A program made the translations under genes and the position numbers. DNA of 64,000 nucleotides from contig CM035153.1 of NCBI GenBank assembly GCA_020205615.1, positions 80,055,853-80,119,852 of the forward strand, written 5' to 3'. Below the pieces are notes generated by a model. It did not search any database. It was not told the DNA's origin and saw nothing but the letters and a program-made list of their open reading frames with translations. Positions 13,141 to 23,586 of the stretch are shown here, piece by piece. Within the stretch, counting starts at the first letter, position 1. Every line of letters begins with the position of its first letter. The DNA is from Panax quinquefolius (lineage: Eukaryota; Streptophyta; Magnoliopsida; Apiales; Araliaceae).

Positions 13141-13260
13141 TCTGCTTTGAGCTACGACTTAGACGATTCAGATCAATTTCACCACTTTCGCTGTTTGTTC
13201 CACCAATTCTGGCCCTAGAATTCGGCGTTCTCCCACTTCGTGCCAACACAATGGTGTTCT

Positions 13261-13886
13261 TCACTTCCTTCCATACAAAGCTTTGTAAGGCTGCTTACCT
13301 ATGCTTGCATGATAACTATTGTTATACGTAAACTCTACTAATGGCAGATGATCATCCCAACTACCCTTGAAATCCATGACGCGAGATCTTAACATATCTT
13401 CTAACGTCTGAATTGTTCTCTCACTTTGTCCATCAGTTTGTGGATGATACAATCGTACTCGACTTCAATCGCGCTCCCAATCGCTTCTTGTAGACTCCTC
13501 CAAAAGTTCGATGTGAATCGTGGATCACGATCTGACACAATCGATACTGGTACTCCATGTCTGGAAATTATTTCCTTAACATAAAGTTTAGCTAACTGGT
13601 CCAAGTTATACTTGACCCTAATTAAAAAAAAGTGAGCCGACTTCGTCAACCGCTCCACTATTATCCAAATCGCATCATACCCTTTTGTTGTAGTCGAAAG
13701 TCCCACTACAAAGTCCATCGTGATATGCTCCCACTTCCACTCCAGAATCTCTAATGATTGTAACAAGCCACTTGATCGTTGATGTTCGGCCTTAACTTTC
13801 TGACAAGTCAAGCACCTACTCACATACTCGGCTATTTCTCTCTTCATGTTCAGCCACCAAAAATTCTGTCGAAGGTCTTGATACAT
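13261..13886 (-). pseudogene. Element C integrase core
   Basis: Two overlapping frames on the minus strand (13401-13886 and 13261-13452) together give the zinc-finger end (CLTCQKVKAEH), then the DDE core: Asp in [10 protein letters not shown], Asp in [10 protein letters not shown], and Glu in [11 protein letters not shown]. The enzyme would insert the cDNA into the genome. A frameshift near 13440-13450, just before [11 protein letters not shown], separates the second Asp from the catalytic Glu. It continues to the C-terminal tail at 12645-13140. Confidence 0.85.
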
Positions 13887-13907
13887 CTTAGTACTACTAG
13901 GATGAAT

Positions 13908-14825
13908 CTAAAACCTCAAACTATGAGCCTCTTGTAATACCTGCTCCTTTAATTCCGTCTCATTCGGAACCCAAATTCTTCGTTCAAATCTCAATAACCC
14001 TTCGTTATCAAGACTATACTTAGTATCTTTTTCATTGGTTATCTGCTTCTTTACCCGGTCACACTCATCAGTTTTGAGCTGCACCTCCTTGACTCTCTCT
14101 AGGATAGTAGATTGAATCTCTGTCGCAAACAATATCTGCCCCGATTCACTTGGCAACTTTACTTCTATTTCCATATTAGCCATCTCTGTTATTAACTCAG
14201 TTTGAGCCGTTAACAAAGATAACTTCTCTCGAGCCTTCCTACTTAAGGCATCGGCGACTACATTGGATTTTCCAGGGTGATACAAGATTTCACAGTTATA
14301 ATCCTTTATCAACTCCAGCCATCTCCTCTGTCTCATATTCAACTCCTTTTGTGTGAAAATATATTTTAGACTATTATAGTCCGTGTATATCTCACATTTT
14401 TCTCCGTAAAGATAATGTCTCCATATCTTTAAGGCAAAAACTACTGCGGTCAGTTCCAGATCATGAGTAGGGTAAACTTTCTCATAATCCTTCAACTGCC
14501 TTGACGCATAAGCAATGACCTTGCCATGCTGCATGAGCACGCAACCAAGTCCTCTATGCGAAGCATCGCTATAAAATACAAAATTTCCTATGTTATTGGG
14601 TAATGTCAAAACATGTGCTTCACTCAACCTCTTCTTTAGTTCTTGAAAACTGTACTCGCATGTATCAAACCACACGTATTTCACTGTCTTCCTTATTAAA
14701 TTAGTCAACGGAGTAGCTATCTTCGAAAAATCCTGGATGAATCTCCGATAGTATCCCGCTAACCCTAGGAAACTCTGCACCTCAGTTGACATTTTTGGTT
14801 GTTCCCAATTCATCACGGCCTCCAA
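13908..14825 (-). pseudogene. Element C RT connection and RNase H
   Basis: An open frame of 305 codons on the minus strand. It starts in the RT thumb ([13 protein letters not shown]) and contains the RNase H domain ([16 protein letters not shown], then [36 protein letters not shown] and ADALSRK), followed by the linker to integrase. The RNase H acidic residues (Asp of YSDAS, Glu of HDLEL, Asp of YTDYN) are visible. The usual His of TDH is Tyr here. It is separated from the RT palm by stops near 14826-14884. Confidence 0.85.
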
Positions 14826-14884
14826 CTCCGCACCTTCGCTGGATCTACTGAAATCCCCTCATGGTCAATAACATAACCTAAAAA

Positions 14885-15328
14885 CTATACCTTTTCCAAC
14901 AAAAATTCACACTTAGTGAACTTCGCATACAACTTCTCCTTCCTTAGTGTCTCCAACACTATTCTTAGGTGTTCAGCATGATCTTCTGGCGTCTTAGAAT
15001 AGACTAGAATATCATCAATAAACATCTCGAAAAACTTTTCCAAATATTGTTTGAACACTCTGTTCATCATATCCATAAATGCAGTTGGTGCATTAGTCAA
15101 TCCAAATGACATCACCAGAAACTCGTAATTACCATAACGAGTCCCGAATGCTGTCTTTGGTACATCCTCCTTCCTAACCTTTAACTGGTGATACCCCGTC
15201 CTTAAATCTATTTTAGAAAAATACTTAGCCCCTTTCAACTGATCAAAGAGATCATCGATCCTGGGAAATGGGTATTTATTCTTTATTATTAACTTGTTCA
15301 ACTCTCTGTAGTCAATACAAAGTCTCAA
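14885..15328 (-). pseudogene. Element C reverse transcriptase palm
   Basis: 147 codons open on the minus strand. Motifs in order are [37 protein letters not shown] (first catalytic Asp), [11 protein letters not shown] and [10 protein letters not shown], the catalytic FIDD (YxDD-type) box, ending CEFLLEKV. All three palm aspartates are present. The order with RNase H and integrase downstream marks Ty3/gypsy rather than copia. Confidence 0.88.
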
Positions 15329-15385
15329 CGATCCGTCCTTCTTCTTGACAAACTGTACCGGTGCTCCCCACGGCGAAACACTCAG

Positions 15386-16822
15386 TTATATATACTTCAT
15401 GTCCAACAATTCTTGTAACTGTAGCATTAACTCCTTCATCTCCAGTGGCGCCATACGATACGGTGCGCTGGAAACTGGTGTCGCTCCTGGCATAATGTCT
15501 ATTACAAACTCGATCTCCCTACCTGGTGGAAGACCCAAAAATTCACTCGGAAATACATCCGCGAATTCTCTAACTATAGGTATTTGTTCCATGGTTGCTA
15601 CCACTCTTTGGGTATCAACAACATGACACAAATAACCTACACATCCCTTCCTCAATAATTTCCTAGTTTGTGTCATAGTTAGACAACACGAACGTCCCGA
15701 CGATCTATTCCCGTAAAATACTACCTGAGGTTGTTTTAACGTTCTAATATTCACACATTTCTTCTGACAATCTATAATTTCCCCATGGTTAACCAACCAA
15801 TCCATTCCGAGAATTACATCGAATTCTCCTAACTTTATCGGCAGCAAATCTACCGATAATTTATAACCCCGTATGTCTACACAACAACTCCTATGAATAT
15901 CTTCAACATGAATTATTTCTTCGTTTGCTACCTTAATATTTAAAGGTATAGGCAACTTTTGGAGAAGTAATCCTAATCTTCTAGCAAAATTACATGCTAT
16001 AAACGAACAAGTAGCATTCAAATCAAACAGCACGTAAGCATTTATGTTGTTGATCGGAATAATACCTGCGACTACATCCCCTGATGCAACTGCATCTTGG
16101 ACTATCATGTTAAAAGTACGACCCATCGGCCTACTCAGCTGCACTGGACCACTAATAGCTAACTTACCGCTATTATTACCCCGATTCCCATCCGTCCCCT
16201 TCTTCGAATAATTCTTTGCCATGTGAACAGTCAACCCACACACAAAGAATTTGTGATTCTTCTTCGGACTTGGATAGTTAGGTGAAATGTGCCCCTCCTG
16301 TCCACAATTGTAGCATACAACCTTCCCCTTGAGACAGACTTCCAGATGAGTCTTCCCACAGGTTTTCCAGGCCTCCATTCTTCTCTTTGGATCTCCTTGC
16401 TTCACTCCGGTATTCCCAGAGTTGAACACTTTCCTCTTTTGTCCCTCGCCACTCCCACTGGCTCCTTCTATCTTCACTCCCCCATCTACCTTCCCCTTAT
16501 TCTTCTTATCTTTGTGGTACTGGCTTAAAGTCTCGCTACCACCTTCGGCGATTATCGCCTTCTCTAAAATAGTCCCAAAGGTAGTACTTTGGAACACATA
16601 TATACGGTTATAGAGCCAGGGTTTCAAGACCTGCTTGAACCGTCGAGCTTTTCTAACCTCAGTATCCACTTGGTGTGGAGCGAACCTCGCCAGTTCATTA
16701 AACTTGACAGCGTATTGGGGAACCGTTATGTCCCCTTGTTTCAAGTCCAAAAACCGCATCTCTATCCTTCCTTGCATACTTGTGGGAATGTAGTTCTCGA
16801 AGAATATCTCCTTGAACCTCAC
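15386..16822 (-). pseudogene. Element C gag C-terminus and aspartic protease
   Basis: A 478-codon open frame on the minus strand. Its N-terminal part is a retrotransposon gag domain (MRFKEIFFENYIP, YAVKFNELARFAPH). A zinc knuckle follows (CYNCGQEGH; the fourth ligand Cys is replaced by Tyr), then the pepsin-like protease. The protease catalytic triad, normally Asp-Ser/Thr-Gly, reads Asp-Leu-Asn (VLFDLNATCSF). The later ILGMDWL block is intact. The frame ends at the RT N-terminus (ELLDMKYI). It is the longest intact frame in the window. Confidence 0.88.
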
Positions 16823-16966
16823 CCACGTTAAGTTCTATATACCCGCCCTAGCTTGGTTAGCCTCCCACCAAAAATTGGCTTCACCTTTCATCACATAGGT
16901 TGCAAAGGCAACCTTCTGACCCTCTTCGACATTTGCTATGACAAATGTCTTCTCGATTTCCTTTAC

Positions 16967-17200
16967 CTATGTCTGGGCTTCTATGGGGTCTGTAGTTCCT
17001 TTGAACTCCGGCGGACCGACACTTTTAAAATCCTTGAAGGTAGTAGCTCGTGCTACTCCCGGATTTACGGGGATATTAGCCCCATTTCTATTGAACGCAG
17101 CTATTAATAAATTAACAAATTCCTGCATTGGATTAATTGGACCTCCTTCCGGTTGATTTACGTTAGCACCTTGATTTCGTTGCCCTCTTCTTGGCGGCAT
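16967..17200 (-). pseudogene. Element C gag N-terminus
   Basis: A 77-codon frame on the minus strand that starts MPPRRGQRNQGANV and ends in VGPPEFKGTTDPIEAQT. This is the usual beginning of chromovirus gag, where FKG.TDP precedes AE.WI. A stop and frame change at about 16966 separate it from the rest of gag (15386-16822). The start was chosen because MPPRR is the typical gag start and no upstream frame continues. Confidence 0.8.
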
Positions 17201-17629
17201 TTTGCTGTTACAACAAACACCACATTTCGTTATTATTCCTTTCTTATTAGTTAGTTATTATTTGAGATTAAATAATAACTTCAACATTAACAATAACTTC
17301 GAGATTAAACAAAAATCATCACTGTAATCTCAGTTTTATACCAAATCACTTCGTTCAAACTATGTTCTCATCGTATTTTAACGAACTAGCATAATCAAGC
17401 CTCAATTCACATATTAACGTACAAATTAACCATCATAATTGGTACTTTCACAAGCCATATGTAAAATACATATACTATAATTACTTTCTTTCTTTTAAAC
17501 GTAATTAGCATAAAAAATTCTTATCTAAACACTAGTTCTAATCACCACAAACATATACAATAACAAGTAATCAGTTGTATATCAACAATTCAAAAAGATG
17601 AATTCACAAAACTCAAAGTTATATGCCGT

Positions 17630-17632
<3 letters not shown>

Positions 17633-17669
<37 letters not shown>
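17633..17669. repeat. (TA)n microsatellite
   Basis: A TA dinucleotide run at the position that corresponds to the TA run at 29154-29183 in the related LTR F'. Confidence 0.95.
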
Positions 17670-17676
<7 letters not shown>

Positions 17677-17800
17677 AAATTAGGGTTATGAGTTAATACC
17701 TTCTTATGCTTGAAAATCCTTGCTATCCACTGATAATTCCTCAGAAACACAGGAATCTCTCAGGTCACTCTCAAACTCTCTCAACTTCTCACTGTACACT

Positions 17801-17843
17801 TCCTTCTTCCTTCTTCCTTCTTCCTTCTTCCTTCTTCCTTCCT
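17801..17843. repeat. (CTTCTTC)n pyrimidine repeat
   Basis: About six copies of a 7-bp unit CTTCTTC. On the minus strand it is a GAAGAAG tract just downstream of a possible TATA region. It sits in the presumed LTR 5' untranslated sequence of H. Confidence 0.9.
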
Positions 17844-18508
17844 CAGTATAAACCAAAACTAAACCTTTTATGTAACATAAAGGAGACGCACCCAACGTAT
17901 GTAACTGTCGTATACTTATTATAATACTAATTACATATTAGTTAAAAAAACAATATATTTTATATTTATTATTTTGATTTATTTTATTTATATTATAATT
18001 ATAATTAAAATTTAAAATTTAAAAATCCAAAAGCCATAAGGCTTTGTTTGGCAAAAAGTCTTTAAAATAAAGACTTAATATTTTTAAGCCTTGTTTGGTC
18101 AAAACTAAATTAAACTCTTTTAATTTATTTTAATTAAGATTTCCATATCCAACATTAATCAAATAAATTAATTACACATACTATATTTTAAATAAATATT
18201 TCACTTAAACAAATATCACATAATTATAATCTCATTATAACTTTACTTAATAATTTAACATACCACTTTAAATTATTAAATTAAAACAACAATATAACAT
18301 CTCATGTTATATTACAACTCTCTAAATTATAAATTAATTTAATTTAGAATATTATCTAATAAATTTAATTCATAAATATTTAATAATAATAACCGCATCA
18401 ATAAAAAATTTTATTTCATTAATTTCAACAATAAACACATCAAATAAATATTTATATAATTCAATAAATATTTAATATTACAATTTGAATTTTTGGATTG
18501 TTATAGGT

Positions 18509-19014
18509 TTCCCACAAACAACCAACAAACAAGTTCTCGTCTCATTTACACTGCCCATAACAGTGAGTTAGATCGGTTGCCAGTTTTGTATATACCTTCG
18601 CTCTCTGAAAGAATTGTTTAGCCCAACTCCTATATGTCAACCATCAAAGGTTACGATTGCACCACAACCTAACTTATCTTAACTTATCTGAACTATTAAC
18701 TATAATGTTCGTTAAGTTAATTTCTCATTCCTTATGGCTTTCTGGCAACTAAGTACCATACTTCAGGATTCACTCTTTATCGTCTAAGTCATACAGTCTT
18801 TTGTATACTCAGAGCGATCATTCCAGTTAATCATTAACTCGGCTTCGTTACGTTAAACGTTATTGTCTTTAATTCAACTTCTTTACCATTCACGGTTTAA
18901 TCATTGGTCTTCATTATCACATGGTCAAACCATACACGGGGTGTAGCTTCAGCTCGTTTAATATTCGCATACACTCAACCTTCACGTCGGTTAAAGTGTT
19001 CAACGCTTATATTT
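18509..19014. other. Unassigned 0.5 kb between LTR H and CACTA-like element
   Basis: Moderately AT-rich sequence without an open frame, repeat or element end that I recognise. It flanks the right edge of LTR H and the left edge of the CACTA-like element. Confidence 0.5.
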
Positions 19015-19846
19015 CACTACAAAAAAATGGGGCTTCAGCAACAACCGATTTTCATTGTTAACGGTGTCAAATTTCGTTGCAAAAGGGTTTTGGCAATGAC
19101 TTTACTGTTGTTGCGTCTTTCGTTGCGCAATGAGCGTTACTAATTGTTCTGCAACGAACTTTTTTTTTCGTTGCCAAAAGTAATACATTTTGCAACGAAA
19201 TTTGGCTTTCAGTCTGAGAGACATCGATCCTTTAACAACAAAATGTATTGTTGTAGAATAATTAAAATTTCGTTGCTAAAAACCCCAGTTCGTTGCAAAA
19301 ACCTGCTAATTTGCAATGAAATGAACTCTTTTTTTTTGCAACGACCATACATTTTCGTTGCAATTGACACCATTTTGCAACGACATTTTTTATTGCAGTA
19401 AATTATGAAAATTGTTGCCTAAGCTTGCTTTCGTTGCGGAATGTAAACTTTTTAGCAACGATTTTCGTTGCTGATTATATTATTTGGCAACGACATTATG
19501 CTTTGAATCAAAGAATAAAAATGTTTGTTGATGGCTATTTTTCAATAGCAACGAAAGTCGTCGATTGGCAACGACATTATATGTTGTCATTTCTTTATAT
19601 GTGCAACAAAAGTTGATATGATTTGCAATGGTAAAAAATGTTGCCTTTTATTTTAGTATTAGCAACAATATCCTCTCAGTTGTTATTAGGTTAATTTTTC
19701 GTTGCCAAATATTATATTTTTAATGCCATTAGCAACGAAAATTTGTTGCTAAATGTATAAAAAATTGTTGCTATATTGAAACTTGTTCAAAGCTTTGGTA
19801 ACGAATTATATTGTTGCCAAATCAAAATTTGACATTCTTTTTGTGT
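19015..19846. mobile_element. CACTA-like DNA transposon end or deletion derivative
   Basis: It starts CACTACAAAAAAATGG, the terminal sequence of CACTA (En/Spm) transposons. It then carries more than 20 copies of TTTCGTTGC / GCAACGAAA in both orientations, spaced 15-60 bp apart, up to about 19815. Dense short subterminal repeats are the transposase-binding signature of the superfamily. The right side ends in CATTCTTTTTGTG, which resembles a decayed inverted terminus but lacks GTAGTG. No transposase is encoded and no 3-bp duplication could be confirmed. It is either an 830-bp non-autonomous copy or one end of a larger element. Confidence 0.7.
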
Positions 19847-21446
19847 ACCTGGCTGGCTCAATGTCCCCATAGAAAATAATGACAAAAATACAAAAAACTA
19901 AAATATTATTAACCTAATAAAATCATCCACTACATAATCATTCATTATCTTTACAATTAGTCATCTAAAGCTACCACAATTCTTCAATGAAAGTATATAT
20001 CTACATATATAGAGATAGTACACTTCATAATTTCATCCCTTGTCTTCCGTAAACGTAGCACGAAAATTTGATACCCTGTATTGTAAAGCAGGTTGTAGAA
20101 GCAGTCTTCCTGCACATATTTAAAAATAATAGCAAGTCAGGAAAATGAAGCAAATAGGTCACCAGAGGCACTTAGTGCCAAAATCAATACACAAAGACAA
20201 TAGAGTTGCTACGTAGTACTAATGTACACCATATTGCTCATAAGCAGAAAAAGACAATCACAATATCATTTGCTATAAATCCAAATAGAAAAATAAACCT
20301 TCAGTGCGACTATATGATTGCTCTGTTACAAGAAAAAATTAGAATCTTAATCGACCATTTCATGAATTTATTTCAGTAAGCATAGTGGTAAACATATTTT
20401 CTGTTACAAGACTTGTAGATTATTATTATATGTCAATTCCTCAAGTCGAAATTCACCACATTCAACAACCACAAACATCACACAATCTTAAATACCATCA
20501 CACAATCTTAAATAACAATGTTTAGATTTCTATATAAAAAGGACAACAATTATGAAAAAGTTGAGGCTATTAGTTAATGTGGAAAAACTTTTCTTGAGAC
20601 GACAAATTTCCATACAGTATATGCCCCAAAGATGCTAGCTATAATCACAGACATCATAGATTTATTTACCAAGAATTCAACATGTTGCAGCAGACATTGA
20701 AAAGACACATTTATTGATAACTTGGGAATTTTTAAGTGGTAAGGGCATAACATACCCAGGTAAGCGAGATAAGTTCCTCCCCTTCATAATACACATATCA
20801 TTCCTTCAACAGAACATAATGGACTAGTGTCTATAACTAATTCAAGCATTTAATGCCTAATATCCTAAAATAACTAAGCAAGTCATGTACAATAAATGAA
20901 TTTCAACTCCAAACATAAATTCTACAAGTTCATATGCCATAGTTGCTTATAAATAAAACCATAAATATAAGTACCAGAAAGAGAGAATGGTTTAGGGAAA
21001 TACCACAGCGTGTGGTAGAATGCTAGTGTGAATCGAGGCGAATAGTTGATATAGGTCCAGTCGAGGCATAGTTTTGAGTTAGACAAATTGTTAATACTTA
21101 TTAAGAAAATAAGACATGCCCATTAACAGATAGAAACACAAAAACAAACTAAAACCATTACCGATCTGCAAAGTTAGGAAAACATAAAGAAACTAAAATC
21201 ATACAAAATCCAACTTAGTTCAAGCTCAAAAGTAATACTATCAATCATAACAACAGAACAGAATCAATATAGTCATAAAAAATTAACCAATTCAATTCAA
21301 ACTTATTAGAAAATAAAACCTTGAACTAGCCAATTCAATTCAAATTAAAAGAGCAATATTATTAGGGCATGACTTGAGAATAAAAACAAATCTAATTCAA
21401 GTAATAAAACACCATGATTTCAGTAGATGACACATGCCCATTAACA
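19847..21446. other. Non-coding region upstream of gene fragments
   Basis: AT-rich sequence with no sizeable frame. On the minus strand one possible splice acceptor (TATGTGCAG) precedes a 60-70 bp stretch near 20040-20110 that could be a small captured exon, but no protein family is recognisable. Otherwise nothing is identified. Confidence 0.4.
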
Positions 21447-21640
21447 AATACTCCCTCATTTCCAAACAAAGAGTCTCATTTGACTTGTTTAGAATCCTAG
21501 AACTAAAAGTGAATTTAATTTATTTCAACCCATACAATTGTGAATGTTATAAACTACTATTTATACAAGTTGTACAAATCCAGTGGTATTTAGTAGAATA
21601 ATCAAAATAACTAATATTTAACTACATATTACATTTCATA
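21447..21640. mobile_element. Possible Stowaway-type MITE end
   Basis: The sequence ATACTCCCTCATTTCC resembles the Stowaway terminal consensus (CTCCCTCCGTTCC). A matching inverted end was not found, so it is either truncated or a chance match. Confidence 0.3.
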
Positions 21641-21847
21641 GATCATCAATGACAACTCTTTTTTGCCGAATTCAGAACTCAACCTTGAGAAGAATAGATT
21701 GCGAATCAGATCAGAAAAAAAATAGATCGACCATTGTAATAACACCTAATTGATTCCACGTAAATGAAGAATCAAAAAATAAAATTTAAGCAGATGAAAA
21801 CGTAATTACTTGAAGCTCGCGGTGACGATGACTGATGGAGCCGTAGA

Positions 21848-22310
21848 AGCTAAAGTGGCTTGCTTGACATGGACTGGAACCTGATGAATGTTTTCCAAGA
21901 GTGATCCTATCAACTCAGGCCATTTCTTCTGCGAGAGCTCAATGCCTGTGAGCTTTGCAATAACTTGTGATGCAGTTGATCGAGCATCAGGTACAAGAGA
22001 AAAGAGGGTCTGTAGCAAGCATGTTTTGATCTGAAATATGACAGCCACATCTAGGGATAACCATCTTTGAACAAGTTCAAACTTTGTATGTTTTTCCTTG
22101 GCATCCAACACATTTTTAAGAATTAAACCTGCTAGTTTACGACTATCAACAGGCTTATCATTACTAGAAAGCTCTACAGCGAGAGATAACATGAAACCAG
22201 CAAGGTTTTGCTCTTGAAACTGCTTCAAATTTTCTTACCGCCACTTTCCCGCCTTTGTTCCATCCAATGATTGTGCATTCAAAAGGATCAGGGTGATCTC
22301 CATAGCCATA
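21848..22310 (-). pseudogene. Importin subunit beta-1 N-terminal fragment
   Basis: Minus-strand sequence from MAMEITLILLNAQSLDGT through LKQFQEQNLAGFMLSLAVEL, SRKLAGLILKN, FELVQRWLSLD, DARSTASQVIAKLTGIEL and KKWPELIGSLLENIHQVP to HVKQATLA. These are the first HEAT repeats of plant importin beta-1, the karyopherin that carries cargo through nuclear pores. The homology stops after about 150 residues of a family about 870 long. What follows (STAPSVIVTASF, then a possible GT splice donor) is unrelated to importin. A stop in GKWR*EN near 22229 breaks the frame. It is a captured or duplicated gene fragment, not a working gene. Confidence 0.85.
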
Positions 22311-22956
22311 TTGTATCTGGAAATATCATACACGATACAATTCATCCGTTAGAAATTATAGAAGAAATACTAGCAGATAGCCCATTGAATTCCTTTTAAT
22401 ATTCACATGTATGTACTACAGCTCTATTTATTTATGCACATAAAAACACTATGAATAGCTGTTTTACCATGGTGAGTAAAAAGTATGCTTTGTCAATTTA
22501 TTTTTTTAAATAAAAAAGTTGATGAATATAAACATAAGATTTCTATATTCCCCAATTTTACTGTAACCTTAAAATTGTTTCAAGAATGAGAATGTTACAT
22601 GTTGAATCGTTGATAATTAATTAACCCATCACATCACATCACATCACATCATAGCTTTTGCTCTTGTTCTTGTTTCTCATTTCATTATCTGCTTAATTTT
22701 ACAGCTTAAGTAAGCTCTTACACCCTAACAGTTGGATGACTTTTCCTTCGTTTTTTTTCTTACTAAAAAAAATTATTTGATAAATCATAACAACTTCATA
22801 ACAGCACACAGTAATAAATACTATCAAAGTTAGAAATATATTTTGATTATTTTAAAATCAATTTGCGAAATCTGAGTAATACTTTATAGTAATTAGTTTA
22901 CAATTGTTGTTATACTATTTGTTTGTATAACAAACAAATATAACAGCAAATTGACC
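22311..22956. other. Non-coding region with short tandem repeat
   Basis: AT-rich. It contains (ATCAC)n at about 22628-22651 and no recognisable exon. It is probably intron-like or intergenic sequence between the two gene fragments. Confidence 0.4.
22628..22651. repeat. (ATCAC)n short tandem repeat
   Basis: Four to five consecutive ATCAC units. Confidence 0.9.
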
Positions 22957-23228
22957 TGTTGGGGTCCCAGACCAACTTAATTGGGGTATAGGCCCAAGAG
23001 AGAGAATGAGGGCTTCAGTCACAAAGCCGTTTCTCGATGTCACGTGGTCTTGGGGTGACACGTGATAGGTTGAAGGGAGAGGAGTGGACTGGAGACAGAT
23101 TTAGAACTAGAACTAGAACTAGAACTATAAAAGGGTACGGGAGCGGGTGCTTCACATTGTAAAGAGTAGTTAGACACACCCCATTTAACTGACTCTTTTC
23201 ACTAACACACATACGTCGGAGACCAACA
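22957..23228 (+). mobile_element. Possible short solo LTR (TRIM-like)
   Basis: It begins TGTTGGGGTCCCAGACC and ends GGAGACCAACA, so the termini form the inverted pair TGTTGG...CCAACA typical of small LTRs. Inside are (AGAACT)n at about 23104-23127 and a TATA-like CTATAAAAGGG at about 23126. About 270 bp fits a TRIM LTR. The flanking 5-mers (TGACC and CCCAC) do not match, so target duplication is unsupported. Confidence 0.4.
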
Positions 23229-23457
23229 CCCACATTTAGGTCGTCATCACTACCCATTTCTTGATTTTAGGTAGTAAATATAAAAGCTAAAGACTACAAA
23301 AAATATTTCTACACCCAAATATTTAAATGTGTAATGCTTGATTCAATATTTGGACTCGAATGAAATACAAAAGCTGAAAATCTGTAATTTAATTGAACTT
23401 ACACAGAACCAAAATCCAGGGCAAACCATAAAAAATAATAAAAGAATAATAACTTAC

Positions 23458-23586
23458 CGACCTGGATAACATTAATTGAAGATAAACAGCTAATTTAATA
23501 TCCACATCATTATGCACTAACACAGATAGCGCAGGAAATGCTCCACTCTTTATGTGAGGAGAGGAAACAGAGAGATAGCCCATTAT
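23458..23586 (-). pseudogene. Captured exon, HEAT-like (possibly RRP12-like)
   Basis: A 129-bp exon on the minus strand is bounded by a good acceptor (TTTTCAG before ATAATGGGC) and donor (GTAAGT after GTCG). The in-frame peptide includes YLSVSSPHIKSGAF and ALSVLVHNDVDIKLAV, which from memory resembles the HEAT-repeat region of plant RRP12-like ribosome-biogenesis proteins. That assignment is not verified. It is 43 codons with no stop. It lies in the same orientation as, and upstream of, the importin beta fragment. Confidence 0.5.

Larger units (their letters stand above)
17221..18508 (-). mobile_element. Truncated LTR H (Ty3/gypsy-like, minus strand)
   Basis: The right end, GAATTTTTGGATTGTTATA, mirrors the LTR ends of C (GAATTTCTCGATCGTTACA), with CA decayed to TA. 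The part at about 17330-17970 matches 28790-29440 (TATACCAAA, a TA microsatellite, a pyrimidine-rich stretch), so it is a shared LTR U3/promoter type. No PBS is visible before the C gag, so the left (U5) end seems lost. The element that owned this LTR cannot be named. The rest of the span is AT-rich with no coding signal. Confidence 0.5.

Noticed and set aside
15345..17156. Plus-strand open frames of 60-93 codons opposite the C gag-pol
   Set aside because: They are antisense shadows of the long minus-strand gag-protease frames and contain no family motif.
17704..17895. Minus-strand frame with RRKKEEG repeats
   Set aside because: It is the translation of the (CTTCTTC)n tract in LTR H with no support as a gene.
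23015..23257. 80-codon minus-strand frame with an LVLVLVL stretch
   Set aside because: It arises from the (AGAACT)n repeat and the possible short LTR and has no recognisable protein family.
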